Positions 12,981 to 21,196 of a DNA stretch of 21,715 nt are shown one piece after another. The notes beneath the pieces are model-generated. The model ran no database searches. It worked only from the letters and a program-made list of their open reading frames with translations, and was not told the DNA's origin. The stretch's first letter is position 1. The number at the start of each line of letters is the position of its first letter. The stretch is from a virus. The translations under genes and the position numbers were made by a program. The stretch is from IMG/VR virus record IMGVR_UViG_3300027896_000256, positions 1 to 21,715 of that record, one strand, 5' to 3'.

Positions 12981-14376
12981 TAAATTCGATCCTTATAATT
13001 TTGACTATAAGGCATATATGTTAGAGACTTATAATCTAACAGAAATGCCTACTAAATATTATCGGGGAGAGTATCGATGTGATGATGTATTTTTGAATGC
13101 GCAGGATGCGGTGTGGGTAGAACGGAAGGGAAAAGAACTTGGAGATTATAGAGTAAGCAGTTTTGTTTATAGATTATTTTCTTATGCCGAGGATAATGAT
13201 ACAACATATTATTTGCTGGAGAAAGATAGACCATTTATTGCAATGGAATACTCTTTTACTCGTATAACTACTCCTATTAAAGGCATTGAGAATAAACATA
13301 TCTGGAACTTTAAGGGGGATAAAGGACTGGCTAGAAACTTTTTTGATGATTATATATTAAAGCTGGAGCCTGTAATCATTTCTGATGCGGCACAAACCGA
13401 AAAAGGATTTAATTTTTGGAAGTATCTTTTCGAGGAGCACGTCAAACATAAAAAGACACACAAGATGTATGTAATTGACATCAACAATGAAAATGTAGGA
13501 GCACCGATTGAAGACGAAAAACAGATGGAATCATTTTATGCAGACACCAACACCGGAAAATATAGATTTGTATTAGAGAAAAATAACCGACAAAAAATAA
13601 TTATGGTTACAATTAACGTTAAAAATACTGCTGGAATATCTTTACCGAAGCAGGCCACCAGTTTATCGGCGGGATATGATATAATTACTATATCCGATCC
13701 CAAGATAGTCGGTGAGAAGTTAGATGATAAGTTCTTTCTTCCGGACGAACCTAAAGTAGAGTGGTGGAAACATATCTCTTATATTGAATATGAGACTGGG
13801 TTATTTATTTCTCCCTCCGACAAAATCATACACACATTGATTTATCCTCGCAGCAGTATAAGTTCAAAGACAAACTTAGTACTGGCAAACTCTGTAGGAC
13901 TTTTGGATGCTGATTATCGTGGGCATTTGTTATGTAGATTTCGTTATATATGGCAGCCATATGATCTGGCCTGGTTAAATGTAAAAGATCATTCCGATGC
14001 CAATGCTCCTTATGTATCAATGACTTTGGGACAAATAAATCCAGAGAAAATATATAAAAAAGGAGACGCCATTGCTCAACTCGTATTTTCTCCTACAACA
14101 AATGTCAATTTTCAGTTTGTAGATGAACTGGATCAAACGACTCGTGGAGAGGGTGGGTTTGGGTCAACTGACAAGTCACAATCGCAACCATCAACGATGC
14201 CACAAGACCCAAACAAACCTGGAGGGCACATTATTGAACTCTATAATAAGGCTGGCGGCATTCCGATTAAAAAGAGATATATCGATCAAGTAAGAGAGCG
14301 TGATAATCCTATATCTTCCAGACCTCCATCGGGTCAACCTATACCTCAAAAAAGTGGAATAAGAGAAAGAATATGA
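12973..14376 (+). CDS. dUTPase fused to an N-terminal domain of unknown function
   Basis: A 467-residue protein. Residues ~213-400 form a trimeric-type dUTPase, which hydrolyses dUTP to dUMP and keeps uracil out of DNA. All five motifs are present: SAGYDI (A233-D236), PRSSISSK (P292-S295), VGLLDADYRG (D312/D314), GDAIAQL (364-370) and RGEGGFGST (391-399). Motifs 1 and 2 are about 55 residues apart, longer than usual. Residues 1-205 are an added domain with ISDAAQTEKGFNFWKYLFEE and KMYVIDI, of a kind I have seen in phage hypothetical proteins but cannot assign. The last ~65 residues are Pro/Ser/Gly-rich and probably disordered. It overlaps the genes on both sides (8 and 4 bases). An internal ATG at 13603 (residue 211) starts exactly at the dUTPase domain but lacks a ribosome site. 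Confidence 0.93.
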   Translation: MSDKFDPYNFDYKAYMLETYNLTEMPTKYYRGEYRCDDVFLNAQDAVWVERKGKELGDYRVSSFVYRLFSYAEDNDTTYYLLEKDRPFIAMEYSFTRITTPIKGIENKHIWNFKGDKGLARNFFDDYILKLEPVIISDAAQTEKGFNFWKYLFEEHVKHKKTHKMYVIDINNENVGAPIEDEKQMESFYADTNTGKYRFVLEKNNRQKIIMVTINVKNTAGISLPKQATSLSAGYDIITISDPKIVGEKLDDKFFLPDEPKVEWWKHISYIEYETGLFISPSDKIIHTLIYPRSSISSKTNLVLANSVGLLDADYRGHLLCRFRYIWQPYDLAWLNVKDHSDANAPYVSMTLGQINPEKIYKKGDAIAQLVFSPTTNVNFQFVDELDQTTRGEGGFGSTDKSQSQPSTMPQDPNKPGGHIIELYNKAGGIPIKKRYIDQVRERDNPISSRPPSGQPIPQKSGIRERI

Positions 14377-14594
14377 AAAAGATAATTACAGAAAAAGCAC
14401 TAGAAGAAGCTCAATATTTCTGTGATAAGCATCCTGATAAAGAATGCTTCTCCGAAGTCAAAACTACCAGTTGGTATGGCAGCAAATTCGATATGACAGG
14501 CATTGAGTTCCATCTATGCGACGAATGTCTGGAAGAACTCTATAAAGAGTTTCAAGAGAAATATGGTGTTAAACCGAAAGATATAGAAATATGA
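14373..14594 (+). CDS. Small zinc-knuckle-like protein
   Basis: A 73-residue acidic protein. C17 and C25 (FCDKHPDKEC) with C49 and C52 (LCDEC) form a likely four-Cys metal site around a short beta segment, so it is probably a treble-clef or zinc-ribbon type of small phage protein. The C-terminus is a charged helix (LEELYKEFQEKYG). The ATG overlaps the dUTPase stop by 4 bases (ATGA), so translation is probably coupled. Partners and function are unknown. Confidence 0.6.
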   Translation: MKKIITEKALEEAQYFCDKHPDKECFSEVKTTSWYGSKFDMTGIEFHLCDECLEELYKEFQEKYGVKPKDIEI

Positions 14595-14797
14595 TAATAA
14601 AGACAAATAAAGAACAAGTATTCATTCGAGTTATGGCTAAAACCAAGAAAAAGTTTCTCAAAAAACTTGCTGCCTATGAAAACGTAACTCTCCATCATAT
14701 AATTTTAAAAGAAGATAGCGAGAGATGGGATAGTGAGCGATCAGAAATTGTTCCGCCAAAAATGTACGGAGCATTATTGTCTTACGACAAAGAATAA
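14591..14797 (+). CDS. Small hypothetical protein, possibly ribbon-helix-helix
   Basis: A 68-residue protein overlapping its predecessor by 4 bases. QVFIRVMAKTKKKFLKKLAA and NVTLHHIILKED fit loosely a strand, a basic helix and a second helix, as in ribbon-helix-helix proteins. The first half is strongly basic, the second acidic, and it ends in a short Gly/Leu turn. The match is weaker than for the proteins at 9802 and 10133. Function unknown. Confidence 0.45.
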   Translation: MIIKTNKEQVFIRVMAKTKKKFLKKLAAYENVTLHHIILKEDSERWDSERSEIVPPKMYGALLSYDKE

Positions 14798-14808
14798 GGA
14801 ACAAAAAT

Positions 14809-15090
14809 ATGAGTAAAATAACAAAATTGCCAGATGGTTCTGCCTTTTGGGTCACTACTGTCATGTCTAAAAAAGAAGCCATGAAACTTCCTCTAAAGAA
14901 ACGTCCACTTTGTTTCCGCATTTCTTCTGAAATGTATCACGCAGTTTTTGCGAGTATTGGTCAAGCTTCTTTGTGCTGGATTCCTGCGCCAAGCAAGGAA
15001 GTATTTGATTCTGAGAGAGCATCAAATCTTGCCGTGGAGTTATGCTTCAAAATTGCCGACGAAATAGAAAAAGAGAAAGAGAAAAAGTAA
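14809..15090 (+). CDS. Hypothetical phage protein of 'PDGSAF' type
   Basis: A 93-residue protein with a good ribosome site (AAGGAACA) 8 bases before the ATG at 14809. It begins KLPDGSAFWVTTVMSKKEAM, a start I recall in small conserved phage proteins of unknown function. Two further parts follow: a Cys-containing middle (PLCFRISSEMYHAVF and SLCWIPAPSKEVFDSERAS), and a charged C-terminal helix (IADEIEKEKEKK) that could form a coiled coil. No enzyme motif is visible. It ends 1 base before the next ATG. Confidence 0.5.
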   Translation: MSKITKLPDGSAFWVTTVMSKKEAMKLPLKKRPLCFRISSEMYHAVFASIGQASLCWIPAPSKEVFDSERASNLAVELCFKIADEIEKEKEKK

Positions 15091-15091
15091 C

Positions 15092-15391
15092 ATGAAAACA
15101 AAAGAAATACTTTGTGGAACGAAAAGAGAATTGGTAGAACATTTCTATAATATAGTAAAAGATACCGAGAAAATGCGCAGTGAGAAAAATCTTCTATATT
15201 CCAAAGACGGAATCGAAGGACAGTTGGATGCTATAGATAAAGATAGAAAAGGAATCGGGATAATTTTTTATATGACAATAAAAGAAGAAACTGGAGCAGA
15301 ACTCCATATGGAACTAAATAGTTCTTATGTTCATATAGATGCACCAGCTTTTGTAGATGAAAAAACAATGCCGACGGATATTAAAATATGA
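15092..15391 (+). CDS. Hypothetical protein
   Basis: A 99-residue protein of unknown function. The N-terminal helix (EILCGTKRELVEHFYNIVK) resembles that of the 12170 protein. The middle is charged and helical, and the C-terminal half has beta strands (GIIFYMTIKEE and ELHMELNSSYVHIDAPAF). There is no signal peptide or Cys cluster. The ATG follows the previous stop by one base and its own stop overlaps the next start by 4 bases, so it belongs to a coupled operon. Confidence 0.5.
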   Translation: MKTKEILCGTKRELVEHFYNIVKDTEKMRSEKNLLYSKDGIEGQLDAIDKDRKGIGIIFYMTIKEETGAELHMELNSSYVHIDAPAFVDEKTMPTDIKI

Positions 15392-15780
15392 AATCAAAAA
15401 AACAAACAAAAAACGAAATCGCAACTAAATGGGAACGCACCGGATTACTAAAACATCTTCGACCTCCCAACAAAGTTAAATGTGCCGGTTTATTGGAAGA
15501 TGTTGCAACTCTTCTTATCAAGAAAGCAAATGGAGGAAAGGATGTGTCGCCAAAATCAGAAATGATTGCTGGCACCCTTCTTCCAATTGTAAGAGTGCTT
15601 TATGGGAAAAAGTCCACAATTAAATCTATGCCAACTGCCCAATGGTTATATGATGATTATATCAAGTTTATAGATTCGGGTCATAATCCACTTGATGACA
15701 ACATTCCCGTCGTTGGTTATGATCCAGAAAAGAAATGTGTAGATTTGTATGTCAAAGATGTAATTGGGCGTTTGAAATAA
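15388..15780 (+). CDS. Hypothetical protein resembling the N-terminal part of T4-like capsid proteins
   Basis: A 130-residue protein. The order WERTGLLKHL, then CAGLLEDVATLLIKKA, then TLLPIVRVLYGK resembles the N-terminal region of T4-like gp23 major capsid proteins, which run 'KW-x-x-x-GLLEGL', 'LLENQAxxLL', 'LPIVRRVFG' in that order from memory. The remaining ~45 residues (AQWLYDDYIKFIDSG and onward) do not fit a capsid fold, and the protein is far too short to be a capsid subunit. It may be a small capsid-associated or duplicated segment, or the likeness may be chance. The start overlaps the previous stop (ATGA). Confidence 0.45.
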   Translation: MKSKKQTKNEIATKWERTGLLKHLRPPNKVKCAGLLEDVATLLIKKANGGKDVSPKSEMIAGTLLPIVRVLYGKKSTIKSMPTAQWLYDDYIKFIDSGHNPLDDNIPVVGYDPEKKCVDLYVKDVIGRLK

Positions 15781-15806
15781 CAACAAAGAGAATTAAGGAA
15801 CAAAAT

Positions 15807-17246
15807 ATGGGCAAACCTTTATGTGTTTTTGAGGCTCCTCTAATGACCCGGAGCGGATATGGAGACTGGGCAATGACTCTGGTAAAGAGTTTGCTTCGGC
15901 ATAATAAGTATGACATACATATTATACCTACAATATGGGGAGCATGTTCGAAAAGAAATCTTGATGCCGAAATGAACGATCCCGAAGGGAGAGAAGTTCT
16001 AAATAGAGTTCTGAGAGGTCCGTTGGCTCGACAACCAGACATTTATATGAAAGTTTCCATACCAAATGAACTGGTTCCACATGGGAAATATAATATAATA
16101 CTTACCGCAGGAATCGAAAGCTCTGTTCCGGCAGCACCATGGATAGAGGGAATTAATCGTGCTAATTTATGTATTGTAACCTCTCAACATGTCAAGGATG
16201 TCTTTACCGGGGCAACTTATACTAAAAAACTGCCTAATGGAACTACAGAGCCACTGAAGATGAAAACTCCCTGTGAGATTCTTTTTTGGGGAGCCGACAC
16301 TCGTTATTATCATAAAACTCAAGAGAAAGTGCCCTCTCTTGAAGAAGTTATGGCTGCTGTCAAAGAATCCTTCTCGTTCTTATTTGTAGGGCAATGGACC
16401 GCAGGCAATATGCGAGCAGACCGCAAGGCTATTGGATTTCTTATCAAAACATTTCTGGAAACCTTTGCTGGTATTGATAATCCTCCTGCTCTTATTCTTA
16501 AAACCAGCGGTGCACAACTCAATACCATGGATAGATATGATTGTATCAACAAAGTAACTGAAGTTACCAACCTGGTAAAAGGATCAATGCCCAATGCAAA
16601 ACTTCCTAATGTCTATCTTCTTCATGGAGAATTGACTGATGTTGAAATGAATGCATTATATAATCATGAAAAGGTTAAGGCGCATGTTAGTTTCGTACAC
16701 GGAGAGGGATTTTCCGCTCCGGCATTATTACAAACATTAACAGGGAAGCCTACAATTTATCCTCATTGGAGCGGTCATTTGGACTTTCTCAATCCAAATT
16801 ATGCTACATTTTTCCCAGGTAAATTAGTACCAATTCCCGACGAAGCCCTTAATGATTGGTTTATCAAGGAAGCCCAATGGTTTGATGTGGATTATGCCGA
16901 GGCGGGGAAAATGATGAAAAATGTTTTCTATAATTATGATGGATATACCGAAAATGCCGAGAGACTTAGGGTTGAGAATATGGAGAAATTCTCGATTACG
17001 GCAATGGATAAGGTATTTCATGCTTTATTAGATAAGTATGTTCCGCAGTTTGCCGTTGAAGAAACTATTAAACTCCCGAAATTGAAGAGGATTTCTCTTC
17101 CCACAGTCAAACCAGTCAACGTTCCAGAAACAAGTAATCCTGTAACAGCATCAAATGTAGTAATACCTGCAAGTGGATGTACTCCACAAAATTCACAATC
17201 GATTCCCGAGACTTCGGTTAAACCGACCATTGACAAGGTAAAATGA
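15807..17246 (+). CDS. GT-B glycosyltransferase
   Basis: A 479-residue glycosyltransferase of GT-B fold, start ATG 15807 behind TTAAGGAAC at 15793-15801. The N-terminal segment APLMTRSGYGDWAMTLVKSL (residues 10-29) is the nucleotide-sugar/acceptor loop seen in GT4-like enzymes. The C-terminal domain starts near FLFVGQWTAG (191-200). The donor motif is HGEGFSAPALLQTLTGKP (298-315), a variant of the E-x7-E signature with E300 kept but the second Glu replaced by Gln. IYPHWSGHLDFLN follows. The last ~60 residues are Pro/Ser/Thr-rich and probably disordered. It opens the glycan cassette and is followed 3 bases later by a GT2 enzyme. Sugar and acceptor are unknown. Confidence 0.88.
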   Translation: MGKPLCVFEAPLMTRSGYGDWAMTLVKSLLRHNKYDIHIIPTIWGACSKRNLDAEMNDPEGREVLNRVLRGPLARQPDIYMKVSIPNELVPHGKYNIILTAGIESSVPAAPWIEGINRANLCIVTSQHVKDVFTGATYTKKLPNGTTEPLKMKTPCEILFWGADTRYYHKTQEKVPSLEEVMAAVKESFSFLFVGQWTAGNMRADRKAIGFLIKTFLETFAGIDNPPALILKTSGAQLNTMDRYDCINKVTEVTNLVKGSMPNAKLPNVYLLHGELTDVEMNALYNHEKVKAHVSFVHGEGFSAPALLQTLTGKPTIYPHWSGHLDFLNPNYATFFPGKLVPIPDEALNDWFIKEAQWFDVDYAEAGKMMKNVFYNYDGYTENAERLRVENMEKFSITAMDKVFHALLDKYVPQFAVEETIKLPKLKRISLPTVKPVNVPETSNPVTASNVVIPASGCTPQNSQSIPETSVKPTIDKVK

Positions 17247-17249
17247 TCC

Positions 17250-17936
17250 ATGGTAAACATTTCATATCTTGTTACATGTCACAATGAAGATCGGACTCTT
17301 GCCAATCTTCTTGGGCAACTTTCTCGGTTTGCCGGGGATAGAGATGAAATTGTTATATTAGACGATTTTTCGGATAATCCAAAGACGCAGCAAATACTTT
17401 CCGACTATTCCAAAAAGGACAATGTTAGATTGTATCAACATGCACTTGATAAAAACTATGGAGGTCATAAGAATGCTGGTATTGCTCTCTGTAAAAGCGA
17501 GTGGATATTTCAGATCGACGGAGACGAATTACCTTCGGAGACTCTCTTACTTAATATTAAAGCCATCATCGAAGAAAATCCAGATACAGAGTTATTTGTT
17601 ATTCCTCGAATAAACAATTTTCGGGGAGTTACGCCAGAACACGCTAAAATGTGGGGATGGAGATTGACGCCATGTTTGTTCTGTCAAAATCGTCCGATAG
17701 TCAACTGGCCCGATTATCAAGGTCGGCTTCATAAAAATATTCCAGATAGAATTAAATGGGACCGGCGATTACATGAGAAATTAGAAGGTTTTAAGAAGTT
17801 TACTTCTTTGCCTGCCGATGAAGAATTGGCATTGTATCATGATAAAACTATTGAGGTTCAACTTGCTACCAATAAACGTTATAATGAATGGTTCACTCAA
17901 GCCGAAAATCGAGGACACGGAGGATTTAATAGATGA
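17250..17936 (+). CDS. GT-A glycosyltransferase, family 2
   Basis: A 228-residue inverting glycosyltransferase of GT2 type. It starts ISYLVTCHNEDRTLANLLGQ, has the conserved nucleotide-binding IVILDDFSD (D38, D39), a GGHKNAGIALCKSEWIF helix-strand, and the metal-binding QIDGDELP (D90, D92 as the DxD). The region after this (W-rich, RLHEKLEGF) is the acceptor side. No membrane helices are present, so it works on a soluble or lipid-linked acceptor from the cytoplasm. The start is ATG 17250, just after the preceding stop. Its stop overlaps the next ATG by 4 bases, which couples it to the three-domain protein. Confidence 0.92.
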   Translation: MVNISYLVTCHNEDRTLANLLGQLSRFAGDRDEIVILDDFSDNPKTQQILSDYSKKDNVRLYQHALDKNYGGHKNAGIALCKSEWIFQIDGDELPSETLLLNIKAIIEENPDTELFVIPRINNFRGVTPEHAKMWGWRLTPCLFCQNRPIVNWPDYQGRLHKNIPDRIKWDRRLHEKLEGFKKFTSLPADEELALYHDKTIEVQLATNKRYNEWFTQAENRGHGGFNR

Positions 17937-19801
17937 ACATTATTATTCCGTTGGGAGGAACCGGAGAGCGTTTTCGCCGACAAGACTATCATACTCCAAA
18001 ATGTCTAATTCCCGTTCTCGGGAAAGAAATCATCATGTGGGTATTAGAAAGTTTTAAGTTAAATGAAAACGATCATATTACAATCATTTATAACAACGAA
18101 TTGGAAAACTTCCATTTTGAGGACCGAATTCGAAAGAAAGTCAATAATCACTTCAACTTCGTCAGAATTCCATTCCAAACAAGCGGCCCCGTCGAAACAA
18201 TTCTCTATGGACTGGATAAACTACCCGAAGAACTGATGGATGAACAACTTGTTATTCATGATGGAGATTCATTCGTCAATGAAAATATCCTCAAAAATAT
18301 AGTTCCAGGCGAGACCCAAATTTTCTACACTATTGACAAAAATCCCACCCCCAACTTTTCTTACCTTAAGTTGAATGAACATGGCGAAGTCGTCGAAATT
18401 GGGGAAAAGAAGAAAATCTCCGACAATGCCAGTATCGGATGCTATGTGTTTGACAATGCTCACACTTTTGTTCGATATGGAAAATTGCTGGCAAACAATA
18501 TATCAGAACCTTATATTTCTGATCTGTATAATCAAATGCTTGCTGACGGAGTAACTATTAACTCCACCAAAGTCTCCCGTGAAAATTTCGTATGCCTCGG
18601 AACCCCCGAACAAATTATAGAATTTGCGTTAAGTCATGAAACTAAACCACTCAGGTTTTGCTTTGACCTGGACAATACGTTAGTTACTTTCCCAAAAATA
18701 CCAAATGATTATACCAGTGTAGAACCCATTGAAAAAAACATCAAATTCCTATGTCATTTGAAATCTAAAGGCCACACAATTATCATTTATAGTTCCAGGC
18801 GTATGTTGACGCACAGTGGAAATGTGGGGAAAATTGTTCGAGACATTGGCAAAATTACCCTCGATACCTTAGAAAAATTCGGCATTCCATATGACGAACT
18901 CTACTTTGGAAAACCCTATGCCAATTTCTATTTTGATGATTTAGGAGTGAATTCATTTGATAATTTGGAAAAACACACAGGATTCTATATCAACAACATT
19001 GATCCACGAGGATTTAACACCATCCAGATTAAAGATACGACCATAATCAAGACATCGAAGAAAGACCTCGACGGAGAGATTTATTTTTACCATCACGTCC
19101 CTGAAAACCTCAAGGGATATTTCCCACAATTTATTCAAACTAAAAACGGATGTTTAGAGATTGAAAAAATTGATGGTATTCTCTATACTAATATTTATTG
19201 CCATAATCTGTTTAATACCAATCACATGGATATGTTGTTTGCGGCGATGGAAACATTTCATCAAACTCCAGTAAAAAATGACGAGAGACACTCATCGATT
19301 TACACAAACTACGCCAGCAAACTCGCTGCAAGGTTTAATTCCTATGACTATACGAGATTCCACAATTCAAACGTGTTATTTGACAAGATTCATCAACGTC
19401 TAATTCAGTACGAAACCCACAACCGGGGTATTAAAGCGGTAATTCACGGTGATATGGTGTTCTCCAATATATTCCTAGTCAGAGGCAATAGTCTCAAGTT
19501 TATTGATATGCGAGGGAGGATGGGGACCGAACTTTCCATCTATGGCGATCAGTTCTACGATTATGCTAAAGTATATCAATCTCTCGTCGGATACGATTTT
19601 ATCTTGAACAATATCACCCCACCATTTGCTTACATTCAGAAAAGTGTGAACTACTTTGAAAAACATTTTTCGGAAAAATTTGGGGATGAACAATTGGAAT
19701 ATTTAAAATACTTGACCAGTAGCCTATTATTTAGTTTGATTCCGCTGCATGACAATAGAAAATGCTATGATTACTACAATCTGATAGAATACTTAATATG
19801 A
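17933..19801 (+). CDS. Three-domain nucleotidyltransferase / HAD phosphatase / kinase
   Basis: A 622-residue fusion. Domain 1 (~1-235) is a nucleotidyltransferase: IIPLGGTGERFR, then TPKCLIPVLGKEII (K23), and HDGDS (D110, D112), as in LicC-type or sugar-phosphate nucleotidyltransferases. Domain 2 (~240-350) is a HAD phosphatase: FDLDNTLVT (D245, D247), IIYSSRRMLTHSGNVGK and FGKPYANFYFDDLG (K327, D335/D336), closely following the EcbF/BcbF capsule-biosynthesis phosphatase pattern. Domain 3 (~360-622) is an aminoglycoside/choline kinase-like fold: VIHGDMVFSNIFL (H505, D507, N512) and FIDMRG (D525). So one chain could phosphorylate, dephosphorylate and activate a small alcohol or sugar, resembling LicA plus LicC for phosphocholine, but the substrate cannot be inferred. 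Catalytic residues are all present. ATGA overlaps couple it to both neighbours. Confidence 0.92.
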   Translation: MNIIIPLGGTGERFRRQDYHTPKCLIPVLGKEIIMWVLESFKLNENDHITIIYNNELENFHFEDRIRKKVNNHFNFVRIPFQTSGPVETILYGLDKLPEELMDEQLVIHDGDSFVNENILKNIVPGETQIFYTIDKNPTPNFSYLKLNEHGEVVEIGEKKKISDNASIGCYVFDNAHTFVRYGKLLANNISEPYISDLYNQMLADGVTINSTKVSRENFVCLGTPEQIIEFALSHETKPLRFCFDLDNTLVTFPKIPNDYTSVEPIEKNIKFLCHLKSKGHTIIIYSSRRMLTHSGNVGKIVRDIGKITLDTLEKFGIPYDELYFGKPYANFYFDDLGVNSFDNLEKHTGFYINNIDPRGFNTIQIKDTTIIKTSKKDLDGEIYFYHHVPENLKGYFPQFIQTKNGCLEIEKIDGILYTNIYCHNLFNTNHMDMLFAAMETFHQTPVKNDERHSSIYTNYASKLAARFNSYDYTRFHNSNVLFDKIHQRLIQYETHNRGIKAVIHGDMVFSNIFLVRGNSLKFIDMRGRMGTELSIYGDQFYDYAKVYQSLVGYDFILNNITPPFAYIQKSVNYFEKHFSEKFGDEQLEYLKYLTSSLLFSLIPLHDNRKCYDYYNLIEYLI

Positions 19802-20604
19802 CATTTGAAGAATCAATGCTAAAATGTAATACGGAAATGCAGTCTCCTGCTGAGTGGGAGATACTAGAAAAAGCATATAATGATTATTATCTGAATTATA
19901 AAGGAGATCGTACTCCGAGGATACCCAAGATAATACATCAGATTTGGTTAGGAAGTCCTTACCCCGATAAATACAAGGCTCTCACGGATATATGGAAAGC
20001 AAAACATCCAGACTGGACATTTCTTTTATGGACTGAGAAAGAAATTGAAGAGTTTGGGCTTATCAACAAGGACTTATACAATAAGATGGTTAATCCAAGT
20101 GCTAAGTCAGATGTGGTGCGATATGAAGTTGCTTATAGTTATGGCGGGATTTATGTAGATACTGATTTTTATTGTTGCCGCAGTCTTAATGATTTGCTCT
20201 ACCTCGATTTTTTCTGTGGTATGGTTGGTTCCTACGGAGGAAAGGCCGTCCTTAAAACCAGTGTTGCTCCGTCCATATTTGGGTGTTCACAAGGAAACGA
20301 GATGATTAGTCAAATCATTCGGGATATTGGTAAAATAACGGTAGTTCCCCGCAGTATTCCTGAAATTATGGGAATTACTGGTCCTGATATGTTTTCACGA
20401 AAAATAGTCGAAAATTTGGATAAAACGCCATGCTCGGTAATATTTCCTCCGAGTTATTTCTTTTCATTCCCATCTTTACGGCGTGAAGCAATTCGTCCAA
20501 TGTCTTTGGCAGAGACAGAAAATGTTTTGAGTAATTATATGTATCCCGAAACTTATGCTATGCACTTATGGTACTGTAGCTGGCAAAAACAAGAATTATT
20601 ATGA
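19798..20604 (+). CDS. GT32-type (DXD) glycosyltransferase
   Basis: A 268-residue glycosyltransferase of the DXD sugar-transferase group (Och1/capsular GT32 type). It has PKIIHQIWLGSPYPDKY (residues 43-59), the hallmark start of the family, followed by SDVVRYEVAYSYGGIY (104-119) and the metal-binding DTD (D121, D123). The C-terminus closes with HLWYCSWQ, a common family ending. Retaining transfer of hexose from a nucleotide-sugar is typical of the family. No signal anchor is present. ATGA overlaps link it to the three-domain enzyme upstream and the methyltransferase downstream. Confidence 0.93.
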   Translation: MTFEESMLKCNTEMQSPAEWEILEKAYNDYYLNYKGDRTPRIPKIIHQIWLGSPYPDKYKALTDIWKAKHPDWTFLLWTEKEIEEFGLINKDLYNKMVNPSAKSDVVRYEVAYSYGGIYVDTDFYCCRSLNDLLYLDFFCGMVGSYGGKAVLKTSVAPSIFGCSQGNEMISQIIRDIGKITVVPRSIPEIMGITGPDMFSRKIVENLDKTPCSVIFPPSYFFSFPSLRREAIRPMSLAETENVLSNYMYPETYAMHLWYCSWQKQELL

Positions 20605-21182
20605 TAGACGAACTCTTGAAAAGCATTCCGGAAAAAGGATATTCGGGGGATATGAACACCACGTCAAGAAGGTTCAAGAAAGACTTATATGAGTTCTTTA
20701 ATAAACCAGAATTCAAACACAAAGTTGCTCTTGAAATCGGGTGTTATTTTTGTCATACAAGTGTTGTCTTGAGTTACATATTTGATACGGTATATGCATT
20801 GCAAGAAGTAGATCGACCCGAGGCCAAGGAGTTTGCACTTAGTCAAGGTCGTCAGAACATTGTTCTCGTTATTCACGACATGTACGGTGGGCAGGATATT
20901 CCTATTGAAAGGGCGGATGTCATACTAATTGATGCTATGCATACCTATGATGCCGTGAAGAGTGATGTTCGGAGTGCTCTTAAACTAAAGTCAGATAGGA
21001 AAAAGTATTTTGTATTTGATGATTATGGTGCGGGACCGGATGTTAAAACAGCCATCGACGAAATGTGTAATTCGGGATCGCTTGTTAAAGTAATGACAAT
21101 AGGATATAAAAAAGGCGAGCCATGGGGATTAATCCCATATCCTTTACTTGACGATGAAGGCATAATTTGTAGGGAAATATAA
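20601..21182 (+). CDS. Class I SAM-dependent methyltransferase
   Basis: A 193-residue Rossmann-fold methyltransferase. Motif I is VALEIGCYFCHTSVVLSYI (E45-G-C; the usual GxGxG loop is relaxed), a D-type loop lies near DVILIDAMHTYDAVKSDV (residues 106-123), and KKYFVFDDYG (135-143) is the post-motif strand. The IDAMHTYDAVKSD segment resembles the Methyltransf_24-type family of sugar-linked O-methyltransferases. It may methylate the glycan made by the neighbouring transferases, which would block extension or mask the sugar; this is context-based. It overlaps its predecessor by 4 bases and is followed 14 bases later by another glycosyltransferase. Confidence 0.85.
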   Translation: MIDELLKSIPEKGYSGDMNTTSRRFKKDLYEFFNKPEFKHKVALEIGCYFCHTSVVLSYIFDTVYALQEVDRPEAKEFALSQGRQNIVLVIHDMYGGQDIPIERADVILIDAMHTYDAVKSDVRSALKLKSDRKKYFVFDDYGAGPDVKTAIDEMCNSGSLVKVMTIGYKKGEPWGLIPYPLLDDEGIICREI

Positions 21183-21196
21183 CACGGATAATTATT

